Assembly (NCBI GenBank): GCA_964542755.1
Contig: CAZIWL010000085.1
Coordinates: forward strand, 1-18,773
DNA length: 18,773 nt
Direction of reading: 5' to 3'
Source: SKLM01 sp964542755
GTDB lineage: Bacteria > Chloroflexota > Anaerolineae > B4-G1
Part shown: in pieces, positions 5,859 through 13,680 of the stretch
Layout: each line of letters begins with the position of its first letter
Numbering within the stretch: position 1 is the stretch's first letter
Program-made: the position numbers and the translations under genes
The notes under the pieces: model-generated
The model's database searches: none
What the model saw: only the letters and a program-made list of their open reading frames with translations
Told to the model about the DNA's origin: nothing

Positions 5859-7595
5859 TTGCCGGTCTACAACTCCGACGTGGCGGAGATTTTCAACCAG
5901 GTCGCCGATCTTCTCGAAATCGAGGGGGCCAATCGGTACCGGGTCAGGGCCTACCGGGACGCGGCGCGCACGATCTCGACGATGTCGAGGAACGTGTCGG
6001 ATATGGTAGAGGAGGACGAGGACCTGACGGAGCTTCATGGAATCGGGGAGGACCTGGCAGGCAAGATCAAGGAGATCGTGGGCACCGGCGACCTGGAGCA
6101 GTTGGAGGAGATCGAGCAGCGCACACCGCCCGCCCTCGCCACATTGTTGGAGGTTGAAGGGCTGGGACCGAAACGGGTCAAAAAGATCTACGAAGAGCTG
6201 GAGGTGACCAGCGTCGAGGAACTGAAGGAGGCGGCCGAGGAGGATGAGATCCGCGATCTCTACGGCCTAGGGCCTAAGACGGAGGATAAGGTACTCGAGG
6301 ACGTTGAACGCTGGAGCGCCGAGGAGGAGCGGACGCGGCGGGACGTGGCCGAGGAGCGCGTGGAGCCCCTGTTGACCTACCTCCGCGACCTGGAGGGCGT
6401 GGGGCGCGCAGAGGCGGCCGGCAGCTACCGCCGCAAGAAGGAGACGGTCGGGGACCTGGACGTGCTGGCCATCAGCGGCAAAGGCGAGGACGTCATCGCG
6501 CAGTTCGTGGCGTATGAGGATGTGGAGGAGATCGTCTCGGAGGGGGAGACCCGATCAACCGTGGTCTTCCGATCAGGTCTGCACGTGGATCTGCGCGTCG
6601 TGGAGGAGGGGAGCTACGGGGCTGCGCTGCTCTATTTCACGGGGTCGAAGCAGCACAATATCACGCTGCGCAACATAGCCCTGGAGCAGGATCTCAAAGT
6701 GAATGAGTACGGCGTCTGGGATACCTCCGGCGATCCTGAGGAGCCTGAACAGGTCGCGGGGGAGACCGAGGAGGAGATCTACGGCCTCTTCGACCTGCCG
6801 TGGATACCGCCGGAACTGCGGGAGGATCGGGGAGAGGTGGCGGCAGCCCGACGGGGAGATCTGCCCAACCTAATCACCCTGGACGACGTGCGAGGCGATC
6901 TCCAGATGCACACGAAGGCTAGCGACGGCCGAGGTTCGCTGAGAGAGATGGCTGAGGCGGCTCGGGATCTGGGCCATGAGTACGTGGCGATCACCGACCA
7001 CTCCGGCTACATCGGGGTGACGCAAGGACTGGAGGCCGACGAACTGGCTGAGCGGATGGATGAAATCGACGAGATGAATGAGGCCATGGGCGACGTGCGC
7101 ATTCTCAAGGGCGTGGAGGTCGACGTTCTGGAGGATGGAAGCCTCGATTTGCCCGATGACGTTCTGGAGAAGCTGGACGTGGTCGTCTTTGCGATCCATT
7201 CCCACTTCGATCTTTCGGCCGACAAGCAGACGGAGCGCATCATCCGGGCGATGGACAACCCGAACGTGCATATTCTTGCGCACCCGACTTCCCGGCAGAT
7301 CGGCAAGCGGTCGGCCTATGACGTGGATATGGGCCGGGTGATGGACGCCGCCCTGGAGCGGGGCTGCTTCCTGGAGGTGAACGCACAGCCTGACCGGCTC
7401 GACCTGGACGATCTGCACTGCAAGATGGCGAAGGGGCGGGGGCTGAAGGTGGCTATCTCGACGGACGCCCACACTCAGGATGAGCTGCGGTTCTTGCGCT
7501 ACGGCGTCGGTCAGGCCCGTCGTGGATGGCTGGAGGCGGGGGATGTGTTGAACGCACGGAGTTGGGATGATCTCAGGGACTTGTTGGAGCGATAG
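5859..7595 (+). CDS. polX: DNA polymerase X family protein with C-terminal PHP domain
   Basis: At 578 residues this is the usual length for bacterial PolX, a gap-filling repair polymerase whose PHP domain gives 3'-5' exonuclease and AP-endonuclease activity in characterised relatives. The TTG start (5859) is chosen because the AAGGGGGG ribosome site lies in the end of prs. In order: an HHH_8 domain (residues 5-60), HHH motifs (LHGIGEDLA at 59-67, VEGLGPKRV at 99-107, LYGLGPKTE), and the polymerase palm with GSYRR (188-192). The catalytic aspartates D199 and D201 are in GDLDVL and D244 is in HVDLR, so all three are present. The thumb has FTGSKQHNITLRNIAL. The PHP domain begins at DLQMHTKASDG (347-357) and continues with AITDHSG, IHSHFD, ILAHPTSR and STDAHTQDEL. 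The first PHP histidine is Gln349, a substitution I recall in other PolX proteins. Confidence 0.95.
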   Translation: MPVYNSDVAEIFNQVADLLEIEGANRYRVRAYRDAARTISTMSRNVSDMVEEDEDLTELHGIGEDLAGKIKEIVGTGDLEQLEEIEQRTPPALATLLEVEGLGPKRVKKIYEELEVTSVEELKEAAEEDEIRDLYGLGPKTEDKVLEDVERWSAEEERTRRDVAEERVEPLLTYLRDLEGVGRAEAAGSYRRKKETVGDLDVLAISGKGEDVIAQFVAYEDVEEIVSEGETRSTVVFRSGLHVDLRVVEEGSYGAALLYFTGSKQHNITLRNIALEQDLKVNEYGVWDTSGDPEEPEQVAGETEEEIYGLFDLPWIPPELREDRGEVAAARRGDLPNLITLDDVRGDLQMHTKASDGRGSLREMAEAARDLGHEYVAITDHSGYIGVTQGLEADELAERMDEIDEMNEAMGDVRILKGVEVDVLEDGSLDLPDDVLEKLDVVVFAIHSHFDLSADKQTERIIRAMDNPNVHILAHPTSRQIGKRSAYDVDMGRVMDAALERGCFLEVNAQPDRLDLDDLHCKMAKGRGLKVAISTDAHTQDELRFLRYGVGQARRGWLEAGDVLNARSWDDLRDLLER

Positions 7596-7742
7596 GTAGC
7601 GAAAGGCGCGCATCGGGCTCCCGCGGCGCCGCTGGCTCCGGGCTGGAGCAGCAGCGCAGGGCATAGGCTTGGGGCGGCGGGACGGATCTCCGGAGTAGCG
7701 TTGATAGGCATCCCTAGCGGATGCGAAAGGAAGGTGAAGCGT
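7596..7742 (+). promoter_or_regulatory. Gap between polX and the rhomboid gene with a leader hairpin at 7708-7724
   Basis: The 147-base spacer is GC-rich with no supported ORF. GCATCC (7708-7713) and GGATGC (7719-7724) form a perfect 6-bp stem around CTAGC, ending three bases before the AAAGGAAGG ribosome site of the rhomboid gene. Its placement suggests an RNA element in the leader, possibly acting on ribosome access. No -10/-35 pair is convincing. Confidence 0.35.
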
Positions 7743-8447
7743 ATGTTCCCCATTGGAGACAGTGACGTCCGCGGGGCAGGGCCAGGTTTCGTGACCATCG
7801 GGCTCGTGTTCGTGAACACGGCAGTGTTCGTCGCCGAAGTGACGCTCTTCCGGCCCGGCCTGCGTGAGTTCTTCAACCAGTACGCGGTCGTCCCGGTCCA
7901 CATTCTGGAGGGTGAGCGGATCTACACGCTGTTCACCTCACTCTTCTTGCACGGCGGATGGTTTCATCTGATCAGCAACATGGTGTTTCTGTGGATCTTC
8001 GGGGACAACGTGGAAGCCGCACTGGGCAAGCTGTTCTTCCCGTTGTTCTACGTGGGGGGAGGGGTGGCGGCTTCGCTCACCCACGTCTTCGTCAGTCCCG
8101 CCAGCGAGCTCCCTAGCGTGGGAGCGAGCGGGGCGATCGGCGCCATTCTCGGCGCCTACGTCGTGATGTTCCCCCGATCTCAAGTCCGGGTGCTGCTGCT
8201 GTTTGGGTTCTTCGCGGTTGTCAGGCGGGTCACGGCGATTTTCTTCCTGGGAATCTGGTTCGTGACGCAGTTTTTCAGCGGCGTCGCCACCCTGGGGGCC
8301 GAGACAGCCCAGACCGGAGGCGTCGCCGTGTGGGCCCACGTGGGGGGCTTTGTCTTCGGCTTGCTGATGGGCTTTGCATTCCGCGGACGGGCGGAGAACC
8401 TGACATTGGAGCGAGAACCGCGAGGACGGAGGAGGAGACACCTGTGA
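7743..8447 (+). CDS. Rhomboid family intramembrane serine protease
   Basis: I use ATG 7743, preceded by AAAGGAAGGTGAAG, rather than the TTG at 7701; the product is 234 residues with six predicted membrane segments. Rhomboids cut membrane proteins within the bilayer using a Ser-His dyad. The serine motif is GASGAIGA with Ser129, and the histidine motif is AHVGGFVFG with His199. HGGWFHLISNMVFLWIFGDN is the conserved loop-1/TM2 region with the HxxxN-type signature. The C-terminus is a basic tail (GRRRRHL). Its stop overlaps the ligA start by four bases (GTGA), so the two are translationally coupled. This is an odd pairing of a membrane protease with DNA ligase and probably reflects operon economy. 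The substrate is unknown. Confidence 0.92.
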   Translation: MFPIGDSDVRGAGPGFVTIGLVFVNTAVFVAEVTLFRPGLREFFNQYAVVPVHILEGERIYTLFTSLFLHGGWFHLISNMVFLWIFGDNVEAALGKLFFPLFYVGGGVAASLTHVFVSPASELPSVGASGAIGAILGAYVVMFPRSQVRVLLLFGFFAVVRRVTAIFFLGIWFVTQFFSGVATLGAETAQTGGVAVWAHVGGFVFGLLMGFAFRGRAENLTLEREPRGRRRRHL

Positions 8448-10540
8448 ACGAATCCGATGAGTTCGTGGAGACGAAGGATCCGGAGGTCGACATCGAGTCC
8501 ATCGATTCGAAGGACGCGGCGGCGGATGGTATCGAGAAGCTCAGCGACGCAATCCGCTACCAGAACTACCGCTACTACGTCCTGGATGACCCGGTCATGT
8601 CGGACGCCGAGTACGACGAGCTGGTGCACCAGCTGGAGGAGCTGGAGGAGGAGTATCCGGACCTCAAGAAGCCGGATTCCCCGACACAGCAGGTCGGCGG
8701 GGAGGCGAGGGACGAGCTGGGACTAGCCGACCACCCCAGCCCCATGTTGAGCCTGAAGGCCGTGTACGACGAGGACGACGTGCGCAAATTCGACGAGACC
8801 TGCCGGGAGGATCTCGGTACGGATGGGGTGACCTACGTCGCCGAACCGAAGTACGATGGTCTGGCGGTAGAGCTGATCTACCAGGATGGGCGGCTCTCGG
8901 TGGCGTCGACACGGGGAGACGGTGAGACGGGCGAGGACATCACGCCGAACGTGAAGACGATCAAGGAGGTGCCGCTGGCACTGCTGGAGCAGGGTGACGT
9001 CGACACGCCGGATCGTCTCGTGGTGCGGGGCGAGATCTACATGCGGAAGGACGAGTTCGAGACCTTCAACCAGCAAAGGGCGGAGGAGGGGAAAAGGCTG
9101 TTTGCCAATCCGCGCAACGCTGCGGCGGGGTCGGCACGCCAACTCGACCCGAACGTCACGGAGCGACGACCGCTGCACGTCTTCTTCTACGAGATCCCGA
9201 ACGCGGGGGACGTGGGCTATGAGACGCATTGGGACGTCCTCCAGACGCTGCCGGATTGGGGCCTGCGCGTCAACACGGACCGCATCGAACGCTGCGATGA
9301 TGTGAGCGCCGCAATCGACTACCACGGGAAAATGGCCGGGGTGCGCGAGGACCTGCCCTATGAGATCGATGGGGTGGTGTACAAAGTCAACCGCCTTGAG
9401 TACCGTGAGACGTTGGGGGTGCGCACGCAGGATCCCCGCTGGGCGCTGGCGTATAAGTTCGAGCCGCGTCGAGCGACGACAACGCTGGAGGATGTGGAGT
9501 TTCAGGTCGGGAGAACGGGGCGGGTGACGCCGGTGGCGCTACTGGATCCGGTGAACATCGGAGGCGTTGAGGTAAGCCGAGCTTCTTTGCACAACCAGAG
9601 CGAGATCGACCGGAAGGACATCCGTCTGGGCGATACGGTGTTGGTAGAGCGGGCGGGCGACGTCATCCCACACATCGTCAAGTCCATGGATGCAGAGTCA
9701 GGGGACGAGGGAAGGCCAGACGAGAGGATCAAGATACCCGATCAGTGTCCTGTTTGCGGCGGAGACGTGGTGATGAGCGACGACAAGAAGCAGGCGCGCT
9801 GTGCCAACGTCAACTGCCCGGCTCAGCTTCGAGAGAGCGTCACCCACTATGCGTCGCGCGCGGCGATGGACATCGACGGCTTGGGGGAAAAGCGGACGGA
9901 ACAGCTCATCGAAGCCGGCTTGATCGAAAGGCTCTCCGACATCTACGAGCTGACCACGGAAGACCTGGTCGAGCTGGAGCGATTCGCGGAGAAGTCCGCC
10001 CAGAACCTGCTCGACGAGATCGAGGAAAGCAAGGACACGACGCTGGCCCATTTCGTCTATGCCATCGGAATCCCGCTAGTGGGCGAGCACGTGTCGCAGA
10101 TTCTGGCCCGGAATTGGCGGACGCTCGATGATCTGATGGGTGTGTCCGTTGAGGACCTGGAGGCCATCGATGGTGTCGGCCCCGAGGTGGCGGAGGGAGT
10201 CGTCACGTTCTTCGGCAGCGAACAGAACCGGAGGGTGATCGAGGCGATCCGTGAAGCGGGATTGACGCTCGAGAACTCGCTCTACAGTTCAGGGGAGGAG
10301 GCGGGGCCCCTGAATGGGTTGACGTTCGTGTTCACCGGTACGCTCGACCGCTGGACGCGGGGGGAGGTGAAGCGGCACGTCGAGCGGCTGGGGGGACGGG
10401 CCACGTCCAGCGTCAGCGGAGAGACGGATTTCGTGGTGGCCGGGCCGGGCGCGGGCTCAAAGCTCAATGAGGCGGAGGAGCGGGACGTCCCGGTGATGGA
10501 CGAGGAGGCATTCATCGACTTCCTGGAGGAGCGTCAGTGA
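8444..10540 (+). CDS. ligA: NAD-dependent DNA ligase LigA
   Basis: LigA seals nicks in replication and repair using NAD+. The start is GTG 8444 with GGAGGAGAC at 8430-8438, giving 698 residues, slightly longer than usual because of an acidic N-terminal tail of about 25 residues. Domain order is complete. Ia motif: YRYYVLDDPVMSDAEYDEL (42-60). Adenylation: catalytic Lys136 in EPKYDGLAVE, then TRGDGETGEDITPN. OB fold: FQVGRTGRVTPVALLDPV. Cys4 zinc finger: Cys435-Cys438-Cys453-Cys458. HhH region: IDGLGEKRTEQLIEAGLI, IGIPLVGEHVSQIL and IDGVGPEVAEGV. C-terminal BRCT from roughly residue 620 (LNGLTFVFTGTLDRWTRGEV) to the end. This is the housekeeping ligase by all signs. It overlaps the rhomboid gene by four bases and the following gene by one base. 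Confidence 0.98.
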   Translation: MNESDEFVETKDPEVDIESIDSKDAAADGIEKLSDAIRYQNYRYYVLDDPVMSDAEYDELVHQLEELEEEYPDLKKPDSPTQQVGGEARDELGLADHPSPMLSLKAVYDEDDVRKFDETCREDLGTDGVTYVAEPKYDGLAVELIYQDGRLSVASTRGDGETGEDITPNVKTIKEVPLALLEQGDVDTPDRLVVRGEIYMRKDEFETFNQQRAEEGKRLFANPRNAAAGSARQLDPNVTERRPLHVFFYEIPNAGDVGYETHWDVLQTLPDWGLRVNTDRIERCDDVSAAIDYHGKMAGVREDLPYEIDGVVYKVNRLEYRETLGVRTQDPRWALAYKFEPRRATTTLEDVEFQVGRTGRVTPVALLDPVNIGGVEVSRASLHNQSEIDRKDIRLGDTVLVERAGDVIPHIVKSMDAESGDEGRPDERIKIPDQCPVCGGDVVMSDDKKQARCANVNCPAQLRESVTHYASRAAMDIDGLGEKRTEQLIEAGLIERLSDIYELTTEDLVELERFAEKSAQNLLDEIEESKDTTLAHFVYAIGIPLVGEHVSQILARNWRTLDDLMGVSVEDLEAIDGVGPEVAEGVVTFFGSEQNRRVIEAIREAGLTLENSLYSSGEEAGPLNGLTFVFTGTLDRWTRGEVKRHVERLGGRATSSVSGETDFVVAGPGAGSKLNEAEERDVPVMDEEAFIDFLEERQ

Positions 10541-10959
10541 TGGAGATCAGACGGCGGCAGGATCGGAGCACGCCCTCACCGGAGCAGACGGCGACACGCC
10601 TTGTGGCCGAGTTGAAGGGCGTCCTCCGTCAGAACGAGAACGCGGAGGCGGCCATCGACGTCTACAAGACGGCCAATTGGATCATCGGCGAGCTGGAGAA
10701 GGCGAAGGAGGAAGCGTTGAAGCTTGCCGAGGAGGACATTGAGCAGAGAGAGCTTGAGGATCTGGACACGCCAAAAGGATCGGCGGGTTGGACGGAACGG
10801 AAGGTCCCGCAGTTGAATGAGGAGGCCTGGGCGAGGGCGCTGGGAGACCATCCGCGGCTCAGAGAGATCCAGGAGGCGTATGATGGAGCCAGGTCCGCAC
10901 TGGAGCGAGCCCAACGACCGTATGAGGAGCTTCTAGAACCGCGGTTCACCATTCGTTGA
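10540..10959 (+). CDS. Hypothetical coiled-coil protein coupled to ligA
   Basis: ATG 10540 overlaps the ligA TGA (TGATG), indicating translational coupling; the product is 139 residues. I do not recognise it with confidence. It is soluble, charged and mostly helical. A helix around residues 15-70 contains TANWIIGELEKAKEEALKLA followed by EEDIEQREL. A conserved-looking central stretch (GSAGWTERKVPQLNEEAW) precedes a second helical pair and a C-terminal LEPRFTIR. Cysteine and histidine motifs are absent apart from one His, so it is unlikely to be a metalloenzyme. Position after ligA suggests either a repair accessory or simply a passenger. The function is unknown. Confidence 0.7.
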   Translation: MEIRRRQDRSTPSPEQTATRLVAELKGVLRQNENAEAAIDVYKTANWIIGELEKAKEEALKLAEEDIEQRELEDLDTPKGSAGWTERKVPQLNEEAWARALGDHPRLREIQEAYDGARSALERAQRPYEELLEPRFTIR

Positions 10960-11086
10960 CCGGAGGACTATAGAGGGACATTTGGACGGCGCGTCAGGCA
11001 GCTGCTTGATGGATGCAGCGGAGTGACGGGAAGCGGACGCGGCGGCGGTGCGGAGATCAGCTGGTTAGAAGAAGGAGAATGTTGAG

Positions 11087-11272
11087 ATGGGTGAGCAGGA
11101 GAAGAGGGCCGTAGAGGAGACGATGGAGAGCCGTCAGGGGCTGCGACTGATCGTAGGAGTAGGACTCGGTTACCTGATCGGGAGGGCAATCCTGGACAAA
11201 CCAGCGCTGGGCGCGGTGCTGGGAGGGGCCGTGGCACTGATCATAGGCTCTCAAGGGAGTGACGAGGGGTAG
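11087..11272 (+). CDS. Small glycine-rich membrane protein
   Basis: This 61-residue ORF has an AAGGAG site nine bases before its ATG. After a charged N-terminus (GEQEKRAVEETMESRQ), two short hydrophobic glycine-patterned segments follow: LIVGVGLGYLIGRAIL and ALGAVLGGAVALIIGSQ. They could form a helical hairpin in the membrane or a glycine-zipper pair. No family is recognised. The good ribosome site and sensible composition argue that it is a real small gene. It sits alone, 127 bases after one gene and 199 before the next. Neither flank contains another gene I can support. Confidence 0.65.
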   Translation: MGEQEKRAVEETMESRQGLRLIVGVGLGYLIGRAILDKPALGAVLGGAVALIIGSQGSDEG

Positions 11273-11451
11273 GTCCTGGCAGGCTTGGGCTAAGGAGAGG
11301 GGCAAGGGGGCGAAGGGGGCCCGACGGCTCGGTCGGACGCCGCTTTGGCCTCTCCAGGTGAAACCAGGCGCTTCGGGCGGGGCCGCCAGTGAGGATCCTG
11401 CCCCGACACAGGGCGGGGAGGCTTCGGCCCGGGCGTGATGCGGGGGGGGTA

Positions 11452-11471
11452 CGGAGGAAGGGTTCTTTCCT
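11452..11471 (+). promoter_or_regulatory. Ribosome-binding site of the APP1 gene inside a weak hairpin
   Basis: The Shine-Dalgarno GGAGGAAGGG (11453-11462) overlaps AGGAA (11455-11459), which can pair with TTCCT (11467-11471) immediately before the ATG at 11472. A 5-bp, A/U-containing stem that hides the ribosome site could melt easily, as in a simple temperature-responsive switch, but chance cannot be excluded. Confidence 0.25.
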
Positions 11472-12611
11472 ATGGGCAATTGGCAAGAGCACGTTGCGCC
11501 GTGGGTGCGGGCGATTGAGAGGCGGTACGACGCGTGGAAGTATCGTCTCTACTATGCCTTGGGTGGGCCAGGGCCGATCAGGATTCAGCCCTACCGTGGC
11601 TACGGTACACGGGAGAGGGTGCACGTGTTTGGGCGGGTGCTGGAGGAGAGAGGGGTAAAGCCACCCAGCGAGACGGACCGCTGGTGGCACAATCTGCTGA
11701 ACATGGTCAGGCGGCTGCAGAGCCGGGAGGTTCCGTACGCCCGCCTTGAGGTACGGGCAGCGGGTGTCGAGCGCGAGGTCATCGCGGATGAAGAAGGTAT
11801 GTTCGACGTATGGCTGGAGCCCGCCCCCAAGGTTGTTGATGGAAGGCCCGGACAGCCCGTCGAGATCGAGCTTGTGGAGCCGCTCAGTCGGCGGCAGCCG
11901 GGGCCCGTACAGGCGACAGGGGAGATCTTGATTCCGTCGCCGGAGGCCCAATTTGGGGTTATCAGCGACCTGGACGATACTGTGATTCAGTCCGATGTCA
12001 GTAGTCTGATCCAGATGGCGCATACCGTGCTCTTCGGCAACGCGCGGACGCGGATGCCGCTTCCTGGGGCGGCGGCTTTCTACAGGGCGCTCCGGGCCGG
12101 CGCCGGCGGCGGCGTGAACCCGCTCTTCTACGTCTCCAACGGGCTGTGGAACCTGTATGACTTGCTGGAGGACTTCTTTGCCCTGAATCACATGCCGGAC
12201 GATCCGGTCATATTGCTCCGAAACTGGGGCGTCTATCACGACGAGATCCTCCCGACCCGGCAGCGGGGACACAAACTCGACATAATCCAGCCTATTCTGG
12301 ATCTCTACGAGGACCTCCCTTTCATCTTGATCGGCGACAGCAGTGAGGCCGACCCCGAAATCTACCATGAGCTGGTGCAGGTCTATGGAAAGCGCATTCT
12401 GGCGGTCTACATCCGGAACGTCAGTCGTGATCTGGACAGGCCGGCCGTGATCCGCAAACTAGCTGACGAGATCGTAGATGCCGGGAGTGAGCTGGTGTTG
12501 GCGGAGGACAGCTGGTCTTTGGCGCGTCACGCAGCGCGGCAGGGCTGGATCGATGAGCTGGCTGTGGGGGAGATCAGGGCCGAACAATTGAGCCAGGAGT
12601 CCAGCGGGTGA
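11472..12611 (+). CDS. APP1/DUF2183 family HAD-like phosphatase (phosphatidate phosphatase-like)
   Basis: The 379-residue protein matches the APP1 family, named after yeast App1, an Mg2+-dependent phosphatidate phosphatase; bacterial members are of unproven substrate. The HAD nucleophile motif DxDxT is D166-D168-T170 in GVISDLDDTVIQSD. Later motifs include FYVSNGLWNLYDLLEDFF (the S/T motif), RQRGHKLDIIQPIL with the conserved lysine, and LIGDSSEADPEIYHEL (the acidic motif). An N-terminal beta-rich domain spans about 35-150 (RIQPYRGYGTRERVHVFGRV and onward). No signal peptide is visible, so it is cytoplasmic or membrane-associated. The APP1 fold is clear; action on phosphatidate or another phosphoester is an inference from family. 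The start is ATG 11472 behind GGAGGAAGGG. Confidence 0.88.
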   Translation: MGNWQEHVAPWVRAIERRYDAWKYRLYYALGGPGPIRIQPYRGYGTRERVHVFGRVLEERGVKPPSETDRWWHNLLNMVRRLQSREVPYARLEVRAAGVEREVIADEEGMFDVWLEPAPKVVDGRPGQPVEIELVEPLSRRQPGPVQATGEILIPSPEAQFGVISDLDDTVIQSDVSSLIQMAHTVLFGNARTRMPLPGAAAFYRALRAGAGGGVNPLFYVSNGLWNLYDLLEDFFALNHMPDDPVILLRNWGVYHDEILPTRQRGHKLDIIQPILDLYEDLPFILIGDSSEADPEIYHELVQVYGKRILAVYIRNVSRDLDRPAVIRKLADEIVDAGSELVLAEDSWSLARHAARQGWIDELAVGEIRAEQLSQESSG

Positions 12612-12743
12612 ACGGCCCTCCGTACCAGCGGAGGCGCCCGGCGCCCGCAGGTGCTCGGGCTCGATTTGCCTCTGTCCGGGCGGAGGCGAGCTTGCACCCG
12701 GACCCGTCCACCCGCTCGGCGCGCCCGCACAGCATCCGGATGT
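12612..12743. other. Stretch left of the assembly gap without a recognisable gene
   Basis: These 132 bases are rich in C on the + strand, whereas the + strand elsewhere in the window is purine-rich. All six frames look non-protein-like (Arg/Pro-rich). It may be a non-coding spacer, a fragment in the opposite orientation, or a repeat end that broke the assembly. The missing N-terminus of the MBL hydrolase on the far side of the gap is not visible here. Confidence 0.5.
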
Positions 12744-12843
12744 NNNNNNNNNNNNNNNNNNNNNNNNNNNNNNNNNNNNNNNNNNNNNNNNNNNNNNNNN
12801 NNNNNNNNNNNNNNNNNNNNNNNNNNNNNNNNNNNNNNNNNNN
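12744..12843. other. Assembly gap of 100 N
   Basis: Exactly 100 undetermined bases, the conventional placeholder for a gap of unknown size. An intact MBL-fold hydrolase would need several hundred more bases, so the true gap is probably larger than drawn or a join is wrong. Confidence 0.98.
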
Positions 12844-13031
12844 GTCGGAAGCTGGGCGTTCCCAGAGCGATCTTCACCCACCTGGGGTCGGAGGTCGTGG
12901 AGGGCGACGAACGGGTGCTGGGAGCCGAGATCCGAGAGCTGGCCGAGGAACGGGACGTTGATCGAGCGGACATCGCGCACGACGGAATGGAGGTCGTGCT
13001 GCGCCAAGGAGAGGGATTGGTGAGGGATTGA
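12844..13031 (+). CDS. MBL-fold metallo-hydrolase, C-terminal fragment (start lost in gap)
   Basis: Only the last 61 codons are present, in frame from 12846 to the TGA at 13029-13031. The segments VPRAIFTHLGSEVVEGDERV and IAHDGMEVVL match the end of metallo-beta-lactamase-fold hydrolases: the His before LGSE and the Asp/His of AHDGM are the kind of residues seen in that family's C-terminal strand and metal site. The substrate class cannot be assigned without the HxHxDH region, which lies in the gap. The tail ends GEGLVRD. The 128 bases after it, up to 13159, hold no gene I can support. Confidence 0.6.
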
Positions 13032-13159
13032 TGAGGGACTGCGGTTCCCGGGGGCGCACGAACGGGCCGGGCCGCCGAGAGCGTGGAAAGGTGCGAGGAC
13101 TGACGGTTGTCCGGGGGACGGGTCCTGCGAACTAGTGAGAAGAGAGAGGAGGCGGAATC

Positions 13160-13612
13160 ATGGGCGTTGTGTTCGGAGCGAATCGACTGGAGGAGTTTGT
13201 CCTGCGCGTGTCTGACGTCGAACTGGACAAGGGCGATCTGGAGCGGCTTTCCTCGTTTGTCAACGACAAGCTGCACGACTTGCTGCTCGTAGGCGTTCGG
13301 CACGCGGGGTACAACAACCGGGATCTGATCATGGCAGCTGATCTGCCCATCACGAAGGGGCTCCAGGAGAGTATGCAGGACTTCGAGCTCTACGAGGAGG
13401 AGCTGGAGATCGAGTCTATCCTGGATCAACTCGCCACGTATCCGATGATGGATCGAGAACCGAGCCAGGAGGTGATCGACATGCTACCCAGTCTTGTGGG
13501 AACCCTCATCATGGTCACGACGCAGCTTATGACAGTGGTCGATCCCGGCGTGGAGAACCCTGGAGGCGAGACCTGGGAGCGGGTGACCGAGACGATGGAC
13601 TTGCTCGTCTAG
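13160..13612 (+). CDS. DUF1931 family histone-fold protein (bacterial histone pseudodimer), acidic
   Basis: The 150-residue product matches DUF1931, whose members from Aquifex and Thermus are described as two histone folds fused in one chain. First half: LERLSSFVNDKLHDLLLVGV (28-47) is the long central helix; the NNRDLIMAADLPITKGLQES stretch gives the loop-strand and third helix, with the RD-x(5)-D spacing of histone folds. Second half: IESILDQLATYP, then IDMLPSLVGTLIMVTTQLMT and a C-terminal helix (WERVTETMDLLV). ATG 13160 follows GAGGAGGCGGA. By my count it has about 30 Asp/Glu against about 10 Lys/Arg, so it lacks the basic surface expected of a DNA-wrapping histone. It is 68 bases ahead of a phosphoribosyltransferase gene and probably in its operon. 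Family is confident; DNA binding is not established. Confidence 0.82.
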   Translation: MGVVFGANRLEEFVLRVSDVELDKGDLERLSSFVNDKLHDLLLVGVRHAGYNNRDLIMAADLPITKGLQESMQDFELYEEELEIESILDQLATYPMMDREPSQEVIDMLPSLVGTLIMVTTQLMTVVDPGVENPGGETWERVTETMDLLV

Positions 13613-13680
13613 AGCCTGTCGGAGTTCGGCATGCGTGTGGATTCGAGGCCGGACGGGGACGCGAGACGGAGGAGGAACCG

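Noticed and set aside
6900..6935. Inactivated PHP domain in PolX because the first His is Gln349
   Set aside because: The same Gln occurs, as I recall, in active bacterial PolX proteins, and all later PHP motifs are intact.
8330..8443. N-terminal extension of LigA upstream of GTG 8444
   Set aside because: That stretch is inside the rhomboid gene, and the ribosome site at 8430-8438 marks GTG 8444.
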